Below, piece by piece: positions 23,515-34,908 of a stretch of DNA of 64,000 nucleotides. Position 1 is the first letter of the stretch, and each line of letters begins with the position of its first letter. The DNA is taken from NCBI GenBank assembly GCA_025200525.1, contig CM045770.1:89552084-89616083 (forward strand). Reading direction: 5' to 3'. The position numbers were made by a program, and so were the translations under genes. The notes beneath the pieces were generated by a model, which was not told the origin of the DNA, did not search any database, and saw only the letters and a list, made by a program, of their open reading frames with translations. The DNA is from Camellia lanceoleosa. Its lineage: Eukaryota > Streptophyta > Magnoliopsida > Ericales > Theaceae.

Positions 23515-23850
23515 GTACCTTTTGCAATGGTATAGATAAACCGTCACAAATGATAAAAATCCATTTATTAAAATGACGCCATTTTAATAAGGGTTTTTTT
23601 GTGATAGAGAATTGCCTCACAAATGCCCACTATTTGCGACGATAAATTTCACCCATCTCAAAAGAATTTATTTTTGTGACGGCACACAATGCGTCGCGAA
23701 TACTTCCATGTTTAAGGCATTTTTTCTTCTGTGCTTATTAGCGACGGGGTGATTACCGTTGCAGAAGACATTTATTTGAGACGGCTTCAAATGCCGTCGC
23801 AAAAGACCACTTTTTGCGACGGGATACACGCCGTCGCAAAAAGTTCCGTG
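23515..23850 (+). repeat. CACTA right subterminal repeats
   Basis: Units such as TTTGAGACGGCTTCAAATGC followed by CGTCGCAAAAG, and TTTTTGCGACGGGATACACG followed by CCGTCGCAAAAAG, form imperfect palindromes facing those at the left end. Confidence 0.85.
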
Positions 23851-23875
23851 TTTTAAAGTCACTTTTCTTGTAGTG

Positions 23876-24796
23876 ATAGTAGTAAGATCCTAATATATCA
23901 TTGGGTCTTGTTAATAGAGGTGATGATTCGAATTAGTTCGGTTTGGAATAAAATTAGGATCAATTCGTTGTTTACAGTTCCATAAAAATTGAAATCAATC
24001 CAATCTATTTAAATCATGAAATCAATCCAAATCAAACCATTTAAACACGATTTGGTTCAATTTAGAATCACGAATTCACATAATCTATTAATAAAGAAAA
24101 ATCATATAACATTTTCATTTCATAATTTTTCGAAACATAAACATAACGGTATATATAATTTCGCAATAGCAGCAACATATATAGTTTCATAATAGTAGCA
24201 ACGAGCAAAGTTCAAGGCCAATTCATGTCCAAACAGAGTTAAAGGAAAAAAAAAAAAAAAAAAAGTAGCAACATATCAGTGCTTCAGTTCCACAATAGGG
24301 TTTTGGTTTTATTATATATATAAGAGATATGACAGCATGTATGTGGGTCTATGATATGAATATAGTTTAATTTGTATATGATTTAGATCGGTTTAAGCGA
24401 AGCTGAAGTGTAATCCAGGCGATCCGCGAAACATGATTTCTAAATTTCTTAATTCAGAACCCAACTACGGATTCAAAAAATCAATCCAAACCTATTGAAT
24501 TGGACTTGACCAGATCGGTTTGCAGATTTAATGGATTCCTTACTCAAGTTTACTTGTTAACAAGTGTCTTAAGAGTACACAAAAAAGACAAAATAAGTGA
24601 GAATTCAATACACTTTTCATTAGTTTTATAATATTTTTCATTCATATTAAAATACTTTTTCACCATTTTTAACACACTTTTTACACTAATCCTAACGTTA
24701 AACAGTCGACACTTGTTCATATTTGCCTATATCCTTCTATATATTTTCATCAATAATAATATTATAATAATTCTATTTTTCTTATTGTGTTGTAAC
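23876..24796 (+). other. non-genic stretch
   Basis: Contains phrases typical of degraded MITE DNA (GATTCGAATTAGTTCGGTTT near 23925; CAGATCGGTTTGCAGATTTA near 24512, near-inverted) and an A22 tract at 24246-24267. No gene seen. Confidence 0.4.
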
Positions 24797-25223
24797 TAAG
24801 CGTGTAAAAATGGCTCGCGACTCGTGAGCGGCCCGAGCCCAGTCTTGGGCCTACGCCGTTATTTTGAAGCCCGGCCCACTTGGGCCAGTCTATCAACCCA
24901 CTCAAGGCCTGGTCAAAACCCGACCTGAGGCTCAGTGTCATTTTTGTAGAAAAGAATAAAATTTTGGTAGAAAAATAAAAAACAAAAAATTGATCAGGCC
25001 CAGCCTAAGCCCTAGCCTAGCCCTAGCGTGGCACATTGGCTCGAGGGCTTTCTAAGGCCCAAATATCCCCTAAACTTGAGCCTGAGCCTAAGCCTAAGCC
25101 TAATTTTCTAACTTGTGGGCCGACCTAGTTAGGCCCGAATTTTAATGAGAGCCCACGTGGCACGACATGGACCTGCCCGAGCCTGGACCTGAATGGGAGG
25201 ATCAGGCCAAATTTACACTCCTA
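24797..25223. mobile_element. hAT-like short element with GGCCCG-rich interior
   Basis: Ends TAAGCGTGTAAAAATGGC and, reverse-complemented, TAGGAGTGTAAATTTGGCC form imperfect inverted repeats. The interior is GC-rich with repeated GGCCC, GCCCGAGCC and CCTAAGCCTAAGCC words, a pattern seen in short plant hAT elements. An 8-bp target duplication is not convincing. Confidence 0.5.
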
Positions 25224-25295
25224 ATTGTGATCAATATAATGTGTTATTATTGTATTATTCACAAACATGAATGTTGTACTTAATTAAATTAATAC

Positions 25296-25326
<31 letters not shown>

Positions 25327-25363
25327 TGATGAATTACTTATATTGTCAAGCATAACATAGGTT

Positions 25364-25980
25364 TCGTTTGGAAAGTAAAAATTGAGATTTTTTTTAGTTA
25401 TTTTAGTTACAAAAAATAACACAGGTTTTTTAGTTTAATAAAATAAAATATCATATTTAATTTATAATTATTAAATTATTTCTTTCACAAAAATTAAAAA
25501 AATTTCCCAAACAAAATTTTTTAACTTTAAATTAAAATAACTAAAAAAATAAAAAAACTAAAAGATCAAGCCACTTTTCAACGTAGGCAGAATTTCAGTA
25601 GGCACAGGCAACCAAAAGGCTTGCTTTTCTTGGTCTGACATTTGAGTTGATTATCATATCATTATATCCCCTACATATTGTTGTACACTCATAAAAGTCC
25701 ATACAACATCATCCTCGAAGCTTGAGCCTCTCAGGCCCTTTAGGGTTGGTTTGGAAAGTTAGTTGATTTTTTGATTTTTTAATTTTTTTATTATTTTAGT
25801 TTGGATTAAAAAGTTTAATTTGGGAAGGATTTTTTTGATTTTTTAATTTTTTTTGACTTTTTTTGTGAGAGAAGAATGTAATGATTATGAATTGAATGTA
25901 ATATTTTATTTTTTATGACTAAAATAGCTTATTTTATCTTTTGTGTAGCTAAAATAGTCAAAAAAGCCCACTTTGGCTAA
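25364..25980. mobile_element. two GTTTGGAAAG-ended MITE remnants
   Basis: One spans about 25366-25590 (GTTTCGTTTGGAAAGTAAAA on the left, CCACTTTTCAACGTAGGC on the right) and the other about 25741-25975 (GGGTTGGTTTGGAAAG). Both have AGTTATTTTAG/CTAAAATA-type internal inverted repeats like the MITEs at 13473 and 35893. Ends are approximate. A TAA microsatellite lies at 25291-25326. Confidence 0.45.
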
Positions 25981-25994
25981 AATAGTTTTCTTTT

Positions 25995-26283
25995 GGTAAA
26001 TTACAAATACACCTTGAGATTTTTTTTTTAAAATATAAATTATCTCTTATAATTTAAAAAATCATAAATATCTCCTTATTAAAAAATTTTATATAACAAA
26101 ATTAATTTTAAAAAAAAAATTCATAACATAATTAAAAACTGTTAATTAACTTGATGATTTATTAATAAAATAGTAGATTTGTTATGAAATTAAAAATCTC
26201 AGGAGATTGAATGTAATTCTCAAAACCAGAGAAGTGATTTGTATTTTAATCAAACCTTAGTGGGTGTAATTATAATTTACCCA
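25995..26283. mobile_element. Mutator-type MITE C (289 bp)
   Basis: Ends GGTAAATTACAAATACACC and, reverse-complemented, TGGGTAAATTATAATTACAC. A perfect 9-bp duplication TTTTCTTTT flanks it (25986-25994, 26284-26292). Its interior resembles MITE A at 9851. Confidence 0.8.
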
Positions 26284-26292
26284 TTTTCTTTT

Positions 26293-28079
26293 GTGATTTT
26301 TTATTATTTTAAGTATATTTTGATGAATCTTGTTAATATTTGTCTTAAGTTATAAAGACTTAGGTCATAAATTTAATTTTTATATTTATTTGATAATTAT
26401 TTTAAGTGTTCAATTCTTAACATCGTAAGGTTATAATTTTTTTTTAAGATAGATTTATCTTTATGTTTATTTTGTATTAAAAAAGTTTGAAATTTCAAAT
26501 TTTAAATTCTACAAATTTATTTTTTAACAAAATTGATATTTATAGATTCGTCTTTTCAAGATATTTCAAATAAAATCAATATTGAATTTGAAATTTCAAA
26601 ACAAAAAAAGAAGTGAGTAAATTGATTTTCAATCAATCTAAATAGAGAAACAACATTTTTCTTTTTTTGTTTTTTTTGGTGAAAGTAAATACTCAAAACC
26701 ACTTTCGACAATTTTTATATGGATAGATATCAAAAAAATTATATGAAATCAAAAAACAATTTGTCCAAAACAGATTCCTCCCTCCAGTCATCTTCCTAGG
26801 CCACACTTACCCACAGCCACAACATCATAGACACAATCCAAGGGCCAAAATTAATTACCTAGTCAACATCAAAAGTTATAAAATTGCAATACCTACTTTC
26901 TCAAGAATTAGTCACTTATTCTACTATGTAAAACTAAATAATTTAAATAATAGTAAATAGTCATTGTAAATAAATAAATAAAATAGATGTAGAATTTACA
27001 ATAAAAAGAGTAAATAGAATAACTCAAGAAATTTTACATTAATATCTTGAGTATAAAAAAAAATAAATATAATAATAATAATAAATTTAAAAACAAAAAC
27101 AAAAACATAAATATAAAAAGTACGGACAAATATTTGTTTTCAAAAAAATATAAAAGAATTTAGAACTTTGTGAAGATAGTAAGAAATATTGGGGTCAAAC
27201 TGTAATTAATGGCCATGATTGGAGGGAAGTTCTCTCCAGCACCACTGCAGAGGATCCGGATCCAATAGAAGGAAAGAAAAGAAAATTTGTTAGTGAAGAC
27301 GAAATCCAGATAGTGATAGGAATAAAGCATGGAGAAAGCTACAGGAAGATTCTTACAGAGAAGAAAACTCCAAAATGAAAAGATGAGGTTGTGAAAAGAA
27401 AGGCATGGAAAATGAAAGAAAATTATCCGTGGAATCAATATGGAAGTATCTGTCCATAAATCAAGATCCAAAAAAATCCGATTATTAACTATAAACAAAC
27501 AAAGCTTACATAAAGCAATATCCAAAAAAAGCTGATTATTAAACAAACAAACAAGTTTCCAATTATGCCAATTTCGGGGTTAAAACCATTTAGCTGTTTG
27601 CAGGAATTACTTATTTTCTCTAGTTTCCACAAGCTATGATGTCAAACGATGCAATGCAAAAGGACGAAGGAGTAGAACACCAGAATTCATTCAATTTTTT
27701 GTTTTAAGAGATTTTGTTTGTCATTTTCTTGGCATATAGTCTTAAGGAATATCTCTTCTCGCTTGTCTAGCATAATTCTTTTTTATATACTCGCTATACT
27801 ATGTACCATGTTATATTCTTTTTAATGAATGAAATTATTTTCTTCTTTCAATTCTTCTTTATTTACTCACTATGTACTATATTATATTTCTTTTTAATGA
27901 ATGAAATTCTTTCCGTTTGCCAAAGAAGAAAAGAAAAAACTACTCCAATCCTTGCTAGACCATTCCTCTTGAAACCGTATTGGTGAAAATCTTGCCATTG
28001 GAAAGTTAAGTTTTTAAAATAAGTAATTTGATGTACATGCAAAGTGTGGTTAATATTAACTATATCAAATGATTACAAA
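26293..28079 (+). other. AT-rich intergenic DNA, no convincing gene
   Basis: A 128-codon open frame on the minus strand (27160-27546) encodes a Phe/Leu/Ile-rich product without a recognisable motif, and I do not call it. At 27795-27915 there is a short tandem duplication (TTATATTCTTTTTAATGAATG, about 90 bp apart). Confidence 0.5.
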
Positions 28080-28560
28080 TCTATACTATATATTAAACAA
28101 AAAGGGATTTTTAAACCTCAAGCCTTGTGGGAGCTCCAATTTTCTAATCTAAATTTCCTGATTTTTTTGATTTAAAAAAAAAAAAATCTTAACATTTATT
28201 AACTTATCATAACTCCCAAGTCTTACCATCATAATAACACTTTAATGCATTAAGAACAAGCATAAAAAAAATTCTTTAAAATCCAACACATATGAATTCC
28301 TTGAAAAGTCTCAACACATATGATTATTATCAAAATATTAAACTTTAATTTAATATAATAATAAAAAAAGATATTTAATTCCTTGAAAAGTCCAACACAT
28401 ATGATTATTATTAAAATATTAAACTTTAATATAATATAAAAAAAAAGAAAAGAAAAAGAAGACATTTAAAATAAGAAGAAAAGAAAACATTTAAAAATCA
28501 CAATTCACATATATAGATAATTGTAAACACAATCCGTGCATAGCACAAGTGATATGCTAG
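28080..28560 (+). mobile_element. short non-autonomous Helitron (481 bp)
   Basis: It starts TCTATACTATATATTAAAC and ends with the hairpin GTGC-ATA-GCAC (28536-28546), ten bases later closing with CTAG (28557-28560). It lies exactly between A (28079) and T (28561), as Helitrons do, and has no target duplication. Inside, a unit starting ATTCCTTGAAAAGT is duplicated 82 bp apart (28296, 28378). No Rep/helicase coding sequence. Confidence 0.85.
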
Positions 28561-31500
28561 TTAGAGGGTGATTAGAAAAAGCACCAAAGATCATCTCCAT
28601 TAAGGTAAACCTTGTCCAATTGCATCACACAACGAACTCTTTAGATTTGGAATAAATTTTTAATTTCTTAGGCTCCGTTTGGATAGGTGGATTGATAATT
28701 GGACGTAAATTGATAATGCTGAAATAAAGGATGACAAAGAGATAGAGAGATGCATTTTATTAATATTTTAGAATCATTCATGGAAATTTTCAAATAACTA
28801 TATTCACCAAGTTAATTATTTCAAATCCGTTATTCTAAAACTCTCCGATCCATTAAGGTTATACTAGCCCTAGAATGAATGCAGCCAAATATATTCATTT
28901 CGAATCCATAAATGGAAACGCAACCATAGTTTTGTCAAACATTTTCATCTGAAAGCAACTTAAACAAGAAATCTGATCTCACACACAGCTAACACCTTTC
29001 CTTAATTTGAAACAATCACTTTCAAAGTAATTAAAGTTTCCATTAACCTGACCCAAGAAACAGTGCTACCTCGAGACAATAAGTCATCACAATGAGTAGA
29101 GGTGAAAGATTGTTCTTCAAAGCAACATCTGAACCTGAAATATCAGATAAAAAAAATAAATAAATAAATAATTTTTTTTAAAAACAAGAAAAAAAAAAAA
29201 AAAAAAAAAGGAGGAACATAAACAGAGAAAAATACCATTGTTGCATCCAAATGTGGCATAGCAGCTCCTTGCTTTTAAGTTGTTCCAGAATTGTGCCCTA
29301 GAGCTTAAGGGATGGAATGAAATATATAGTTTTAATACATGAAATAATTGCTAAATTACATGCAAACACTACGAAAATACCCTAGTTAATGAAACTTTAA
29401 AGCTTCTTCCAATCCACGAGTTTTATATTTGATGCAAGTTGATTTTTAAAATGACATTCACAACAAATCACATATAGTCTATCATTAGGAGTGATTTCTG
29501 AGTATTTAGTTTAAAGAAAATCACATTAGGGAGATGATTAGTTTAACTTACAAGCTACCAAATGCATAAGGCACTAAAATCAGTCTGTTTCAAGGCTAAT
29601 TGTGCAATTAAGTGCCTAAGATTTTAACAGTCATTAATTAACTAGTGCAGCAAAGTTTATGAATAGTAAAAAAGACAAGATATTTTATTAAAGAAATGCC
29701 AAGTTCACATAGGTTTTGGTGCACAAGAATGCACAACCCTCTGACATGTGGGACCCACATGATGTGAGAAGGTTGTGCATGCTGTGCACCTAGGCATTGT
29801 TCAATATTTTATGATTGTAAGAAGAGACTAAATTTCCAAAATTATTTTACTTCCATCAGTAGATGAATAGGAAAATAATTGCCTCTGTCTTATGCAATGA
29901 GATTATAAACACATCAATGAAAAAATAAATATTATGTATATACATAAAAAGAAAGAAATATAACACAATTATGATATTCTTCCCCTTAGCGCAGCCCTGA
30001 ACAAGAGATTGGAAACAACATGAAATTGAAAAGAGGATTTACCTAAGGGGCTGACATGATATACGAGGTGAGGAAGATGAGGCCAACAATGCTTTCACTC
30101 AGTCAAATTAATTCCCTCAATGTAAGCATCGACATGTAGACCGTAAGCAGGTGAAACTTGACAGGAGCAACTACCTACCAGAAAGCCTGCTAGTGGAAAA
30201 TATTTACAAAGCAGCATAATCAACTCCCTTACAAGTGAGGCATAAACGAAACAAGCAATCAGTGAAACTAAACAACAGAATCAGTATATGGCCATGCTGA
30301 CTTTACCTATCATGAGATCCATGCCATCCAGCTGTAAAATCATAGGTAGGATTCCATCTTGCATGCTTGTATTATTTACTCTAGCTTCAACACTTGATCT
30401 TGTTGAACATGGTTCATTCTGTACATTAATACAGCCAAATGTTCTGATTAATCTAGACTTCATCTAGAGCTGTGCAAGTGTCTAAGTGAAACTCCACATA
30501 GATTGATTACGAATTCATTTTTGAAAACTACTCCAAAAGAAGGCTCCAAAGTGAAACATAAAAGAGGCATTTTCATTTGTTACCATAGAAGTGAAAACAC
30601 TCGGATAAAACAGCAAGCCAAAGCCAATTCACATTTTGAACTCTGAAGGAGGAAAAAAAAATGTTTCCTGTTATTAAGAAAGATTCTCATAAAAAAGCAC
30701 AAAACTACACCTTAATATCTATTATTTCCCGCAAACATGAAATTCACGCACATTACTGTCCTATAGTACTGTCGATCATCCCAACCTGTTAGTAATAAAA
30801 TGAATAGTCTATTGTTCACAATCAAGAATCATTGATACTCGGTCAAGCAATACAAGTAGCAAGGAGTTTGATTTTGTGCTCTATGCTTTAGTAAAAACTA
30901 TCCCATATCTCTCCATTTCATGAGCGCACAGCTGAAGCATGGATACTCAACTCTTGCTGTTTCAGTCTTTCTCTTTGATGATACAGATTGCAGGAATACT
31001 CCAAGTCTCATTAGCATGGTCCATCAATGTAGAGCTGTCATTGATAAGTGCATTTACAAAGCCATTCATCTCAGCTTCCCTTCACAAGAATAATATAGTT
31101 TAAATAATCGCTGTTCCTATTTATTGCTGACACTTAACCTTAAAATTTCATCATTTGTTATTGAAAATAACATTTTCTATTAGATTGTTGATCACTAATA
31201 TATAGCTATATTAGATCATTTTGTCATTTTTTTATTTATTTATCAAAATGTGTTTATATGTTGATATCATATGATGTTCTTGATCGTTAACAATTCTAGC
31301 TTAGATTCTCCACCTACGTTATCATTAGAAACCTGCCTCTAGCTACTTTCAAACTTCCCTATAGTATAACCTGGGCCAGTGAATGAGCCAATAATTTGCA
31401 GATAATCTTATTCATAAACTTAACTGAAACAGAGAGCAAAAGACATTAAATTAACTAGCAGTCTGAATATTGTTCATTTTACTTGTGAAGAAAAGAAAAT

Positions 31501-33905
31501 TATCCACAAGATTCCCCACGTGCTAAAACTACAAGAAGAAAAAAATGACCTCTATTTATTATGCAACCATCAAGAGGTCCATAGGATACTAGCAGTCAAT
31601 ATATACCCTGTTATTGTTGGGTTCCTTTCCTAACAACTTAATATTTTGAAATTAGTGATGCTATAATATGGTATATGAGCTCCAGGTAGGAGATGTCTTG
31701 GGTGTATATATCTCCGTTTACGTTTGTTTCCCCATTTGAATTATGTTTCTGTGCATGTTTGAATGTTTTCATCTCCACATGCAAGACAATATCGTACATG
31801 AAGGAGGGTGTTGAAGAGCTTGATATGCATTGTTTGACCCCTTTCCTAACCCGACATGATGAATGGCACCAAGCCTATAAAATATCCCCACAATAAGAGG
31901 AAACATAAGAAGAATAGAACTGATCACTAGAGATGCTAAATCTTTATTTCTATCATCCCATTTATAAAACTGATTGCAGCACTTCATTTTCAACCCAACA
32001 GAACGTAAAAAAGAAAGAGAAAAAAAATAAAAATAAAAATAAAAATGAAGGAAAAATAAATAGAAGATAAAATACATATTGAATATTGAGAAAAACACAA
32101 AATCAATATAGTTAAATTTAAAAACCACAGACTAGGTAACCAAAAAGTCAAAAATTCCTTAAGAAGCAAATTTGAGTCTCAAACTCTTATGGGAGGTCCT
32201 AGTGTGGCCACCTGCTGCCCGTGTACATAGGGCCCTCCCATATCACACAGAATGTCAAACTGGTTTTAGAGATCCCCTGAATCTTTACTCAATACTATTA
32301 CTAGAACAAGCAGAACACTATACTATTAAACCCCAACATGTAGAAGTTCATTGCTTCCTAAAAACATCACTATAAATTGTTGCATCTTTCATGAATAAAA
32401 TTTATAATCCAAATACTTGCAACCCTTGGTCATCAGCCAAACACATAGAAATGCACAAGAGAAGCCCTAGAACCAGTAAAGAATATTTTGGCAGTAAACT
32501 AAGAATGTCCTGGAAGTGAGAAATTACAAACTAGAATTCAACAGGTTGCAAAATGATATAGGTCACCCAATATAGAGTAATGTGTTCTAGGCAAAGCCAT
32601 ACGAACAAATTTTAAAACAAGAACAGGAAATGAAAACTACATTCTGAGCTTATTTAATAATTTGTTGTCAAACAAGCAAATTGAAATTTAGATTACATGG
32701 ACTGTGGGTCAAAGTGTGGATGCAAGTCTGTATGTAAGACTTGTTCATTCCTTTTACAACGGTTTTCCATCTTTTTCAAGTGTTGAGTCACTCATACTCC
32801 ATGGGGTAAAACAAAGTCTCCTAGCAACAGTTCATGAGATGTGAATGCATATTTGAGTGTGAGCATCATAGTTAAATTTCCAAATATCTTCACTGAAATT
32901 CACCACGTATAAGCAACATTGTACTTGAATATTGAAAGATGCTATCTACCAACAATAGAAAGTGAGAAATCTAATTCTGCATGAAATTTTCTCACCTACC
33001 GACATCGTAACTTTTGCATGAATTTCCAAATACGACACCAACCTACTAAGTAACCGACTATTAAAGATTATTAATTACCAACCACAGAATCTTACAATTG
33101 TCCACAAATCCTGAGGCTCCTAAAATCCCGCACTAGGTAACTGACATTATGAATTCTAGTTTGACGTCCAATCCGTTATAATTCTCTCAACCCTACCAAA
33201 CCAAAAACAGAGGTCCATCTAATCACAACACTTTATTATTACCCGATACATCAATTAGAAAAAAACAGCATAACACGTGAACCAAGCCGACAAGAAGAAA
33301 CCAAAAACTATAGTTAATTGATTGCTACTCTTAGTTATCAACCCATCAATAGGATTCAATGCTTCAAAAAAGCATCCCTTAACCGTTAGACAATCATATC
33401 CCAACAAGAAGTAACCAAAAACTATGATCCGATCAGACACAAATGGTGCATGTCAACACATTGACGCTATAATTCAGGGGAAACCCCAAAAAATGTTAAG
33501 AGTAATAAATCATCAACGAGAAACAAAAAACTGTAATGCAATCTATTTACACATCCAACTGCATTCCACTATGCAGGGGCAGGTGCAAGACCCCTAATTC
33601 ATCCTATATGATTAAGCAGGTAACTTTAAGCAAGTTACCACGCATATTATCCATCCGGCCACAACACCTAATCATCAATCTTGAAGTTGAATTTGATGCT
33701 CTTTTTGAGAAATGTAGGATCTATTTACAAATACACCCAAATAAATAAAAAACATACATGTCCAATGGCCACATTTATGAACCAAATGATTAAACAAAAC
33801 ACAATCACCAACACCACATAAGCAAGAAAAGCAAAAGAACATAAATAACAGTGTTGCACAAGATCAAAAGTAATTTATGTAACCTCTTTCTATTAACTAG
33901 AAAGA
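28561..33905 (-). other. lower-repeat region, possible spliced non-coding transcript
   Basis: No gene can be defined. On the minus strand there are exon-like segments ending in good donor sites: 30463-30310 (a 60-codon open frame, MKSRLIRTFGCINVQNEPCS, then ATAG-GTAAAGTC) and about 30190-30050 (acceptor CCACTAGCAG, donor CCTTAG-GTAAATCC). A short frame near 31085-30975 reads AEMNGFVNALINDSSTLMDH before a stop. None matches a family I know. Base composition is closer to the LEA_2 gene's flanks than to the transposon fields. It could be an lncRNA, a decayed gene or chance. Confidence 0.25.
29696..29802. repeat. short hairpin MITE
   Basis: GGTGCACAAGAATGCACAAC (about 29719) pairs with GTTGTGCATGCTGTGCACC (about 29774). 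The inner arms CATGTGGG and CCCACATGATG also pair. Outer edges AATGCC and GGCATT are inverted. The total of roughly 105 bp fits a MITE better than a miRNA precursor. Confidence 0.6.
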
Positions 33906-33918
33906 TTTTATTTTTATT
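33906..33918 (-). terminator. polyadenylation signals of the LEA_2 gene
   Basis: The minus strand reads AATAAAAATAAAA about 50 bases after the stop codon of the LEA_2 gene, two overlapping AATAAA-type signals. Confidence 0.5.
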
Positions 33919-33969
33919 GCTTTTAATATTTAAAGATTGACAAAACCTTACATTCAGTAAGTTTATATG

Positions 33970-34761
33970 TCAAAGGTCAACCTCACATTCTTTAGATGGA
34001 GTCAAGAGAGACCCCGACCCATCACCAGCACTAGCCGAATGCCCAATTTCGACATCGTAGCAGTAAACCCTCATGAGACGCTTTCTGGTAAGCCAACCAC
34101 CACTTCGAAACCTAACCACAGCCAAAACCCTAACCCCAAAACTCACGGTACCATTCCTCTTATCTTCCAAAATCTCCTTGACCACATTGTTCCCCACATT
34201 GGCTCCAACAATAGCCATACGAGCAGAAACTAGGGTTTGGTTCAATTTCGCCTGTTGAAAAGGAGCCAATTTGGATTGCGAAACTAAGAACCCGTCTCCG
34301 TAGAACACAGAGGCTTCAATCCGATCGTAAAGGATGCAGAACTTGGTGTTAGGGTTGGCGACGACGATGGAGAGGTCGAGGGTGGCGGAGAGGTCGGAGG
34401 AGGTGGCGTTGAGGGGGGAGGCGAAGGCGGAGGAGACGCTGAACTCAGGGAGGCGGGGGCGGACGACGGACCACGAGATGAATAAGATAGTTCCGATGAG
34501 GAGGAAAACGAAGAGCATAGCGGATAGGAGGCGAAGGAGGAGGAGGAAGGAGGAGTTGGAGCGGCGGAGGGGGGGGTAGAAGGGAGCGGGGCTGACGACG
34601 GCGGCGAAGTAGGGGGAAGGTGGCGGAGGGGAGTAGAAGTAGGCGGAGTCGACGAGCGGAGACGCCCTGGGGTACCCGGTGGCGACTTGGCCAGCCTGAG
34701 ATGGGTAACAGGTTACCGGCTTGTTCTGGTCACGCTCGTCAGCTCCGGTGTTGGAAGCCAT
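33970..34761 (-). CDS. NDR1/HIN1-like (LEA_2 domain) membrane protein
   Basis: A 263-residue intronless gene, the only intact one in the window. Residues 1-68 are a hydrophilic Pro/Ser/Tyr-rich cytosolic segment (SPPPPSPYF). 72-98 form one membrane span (FLLLLRLLSAMLFVFLLIGT). 105-240 form the LEA_2 domain with the family's VVANPNTK motif at 133-140, YDRIEASVFYGDG at 145-157 and potential N-glycosylation sites (NAT 118, NQT 174, NGT 203). Family members are plasma-membrane or ER-anchored proteins linked to pathogen and hormone responses; the exact role here is unknown. The open frame extends 49 codons further upstream, but the inner Met is preferred because a TATA box lies within that extension, 58-65 bases before it. 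Codons are GC-rich compared with the flanks. Confidence 0.92.
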   Translation of the reverse strand: MASNTGADERDQNKPVTCYPSQAGQVATGYPRASPLVDSAYFYSPPPPSPYFAAVVSPAPFYPPLRRSNSSFLLLLRLLSAMLFVFLLIGTILFISWSVVRPRLPEFSVSSAFASPLNATSSDLSATLDLSIVVANPNTKFCILYDRIEASVFYGDGFLVSQSKLAPFQQAKLNQTLVSARMAIVGANVGNNVVKEILEDKRNGTVSFGVRVLAVVRFRSGGWLTRKRLMRVYCYDVEIGHSASAGDGSGSLLTPSKECEVDL

Positions 34762-34818
34762 AGAGAGAGAGAGAGAGATGGGTTTTTTTTCAGGAGACTG
34801 GAAGGAGTGAGTGAGGAG

Positions 34819-34826
34819 TATATAAA
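34819..34826 (-). promoter_or_regulatory. TATA box of the LEA_2 gene
   Basis: TTTATATA on the minus strand, about 60 bases upstream of the chosen ATG at 34761. A CT-rich leader (GAGAGAGAGAGA on the plus strand, 34763-34775) lies between, as is common in plant 5' UTRs. It rules out the longer N-terminus as the main product. Confidence 0.65.
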
Positions 34827-34908
34827 GGGATAGGGGTAGGAGCAGGAGTGGGAGCAGGGATGAGTTCGGATTCGTTAAAATTGAAAATATCAGGTGAAAT
34901 TGACTCAT

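Larger units (their letters stand above)
19550..23875. mobile_element. non-autonomous CACTA element (4.3 kb)
   Basis: The right end, reverse-complemented, is CACTACAAGAAAAGTGAC, the canonical plant CACTA terminus. The left end is TCTACAAAAAATTTGC, a decayed version. A 3-bp duplication ATA flanks both (19547-19549, 23876-23878), as expected for CACTA. Subterminal regions 19565-20020 and 23515-23850 carry many imperfect palindromes of the form TTTGCGACGGCA...TGCCGTCGCAAA, the usual transposase-binding arrays. No transposase gene is left. The middle is a 178-bp satellite array. The element would need an autonomous partner to move. Confidence 0.9.

Noticed and set aside
27160..27546. 128-codon minus-strand frame
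   Set aside because: Phe/Leu-rich product with no motif, no start context or neighbours to support it.
32160..32380. Possible tRNA-derived SINE on the minus strand (GAGTTTGAGACTC, GGCCACACTAGGACCTCCC)
   Set aside because: One B-box-like word, but no matching A-box, 3' tail or target duplication that I can find.
33967..34579. Plus-strand frames across the LEA_2 gene
   Set aside because: Antisense shadows of a GC-rich coding sequence, with low-complexity products.
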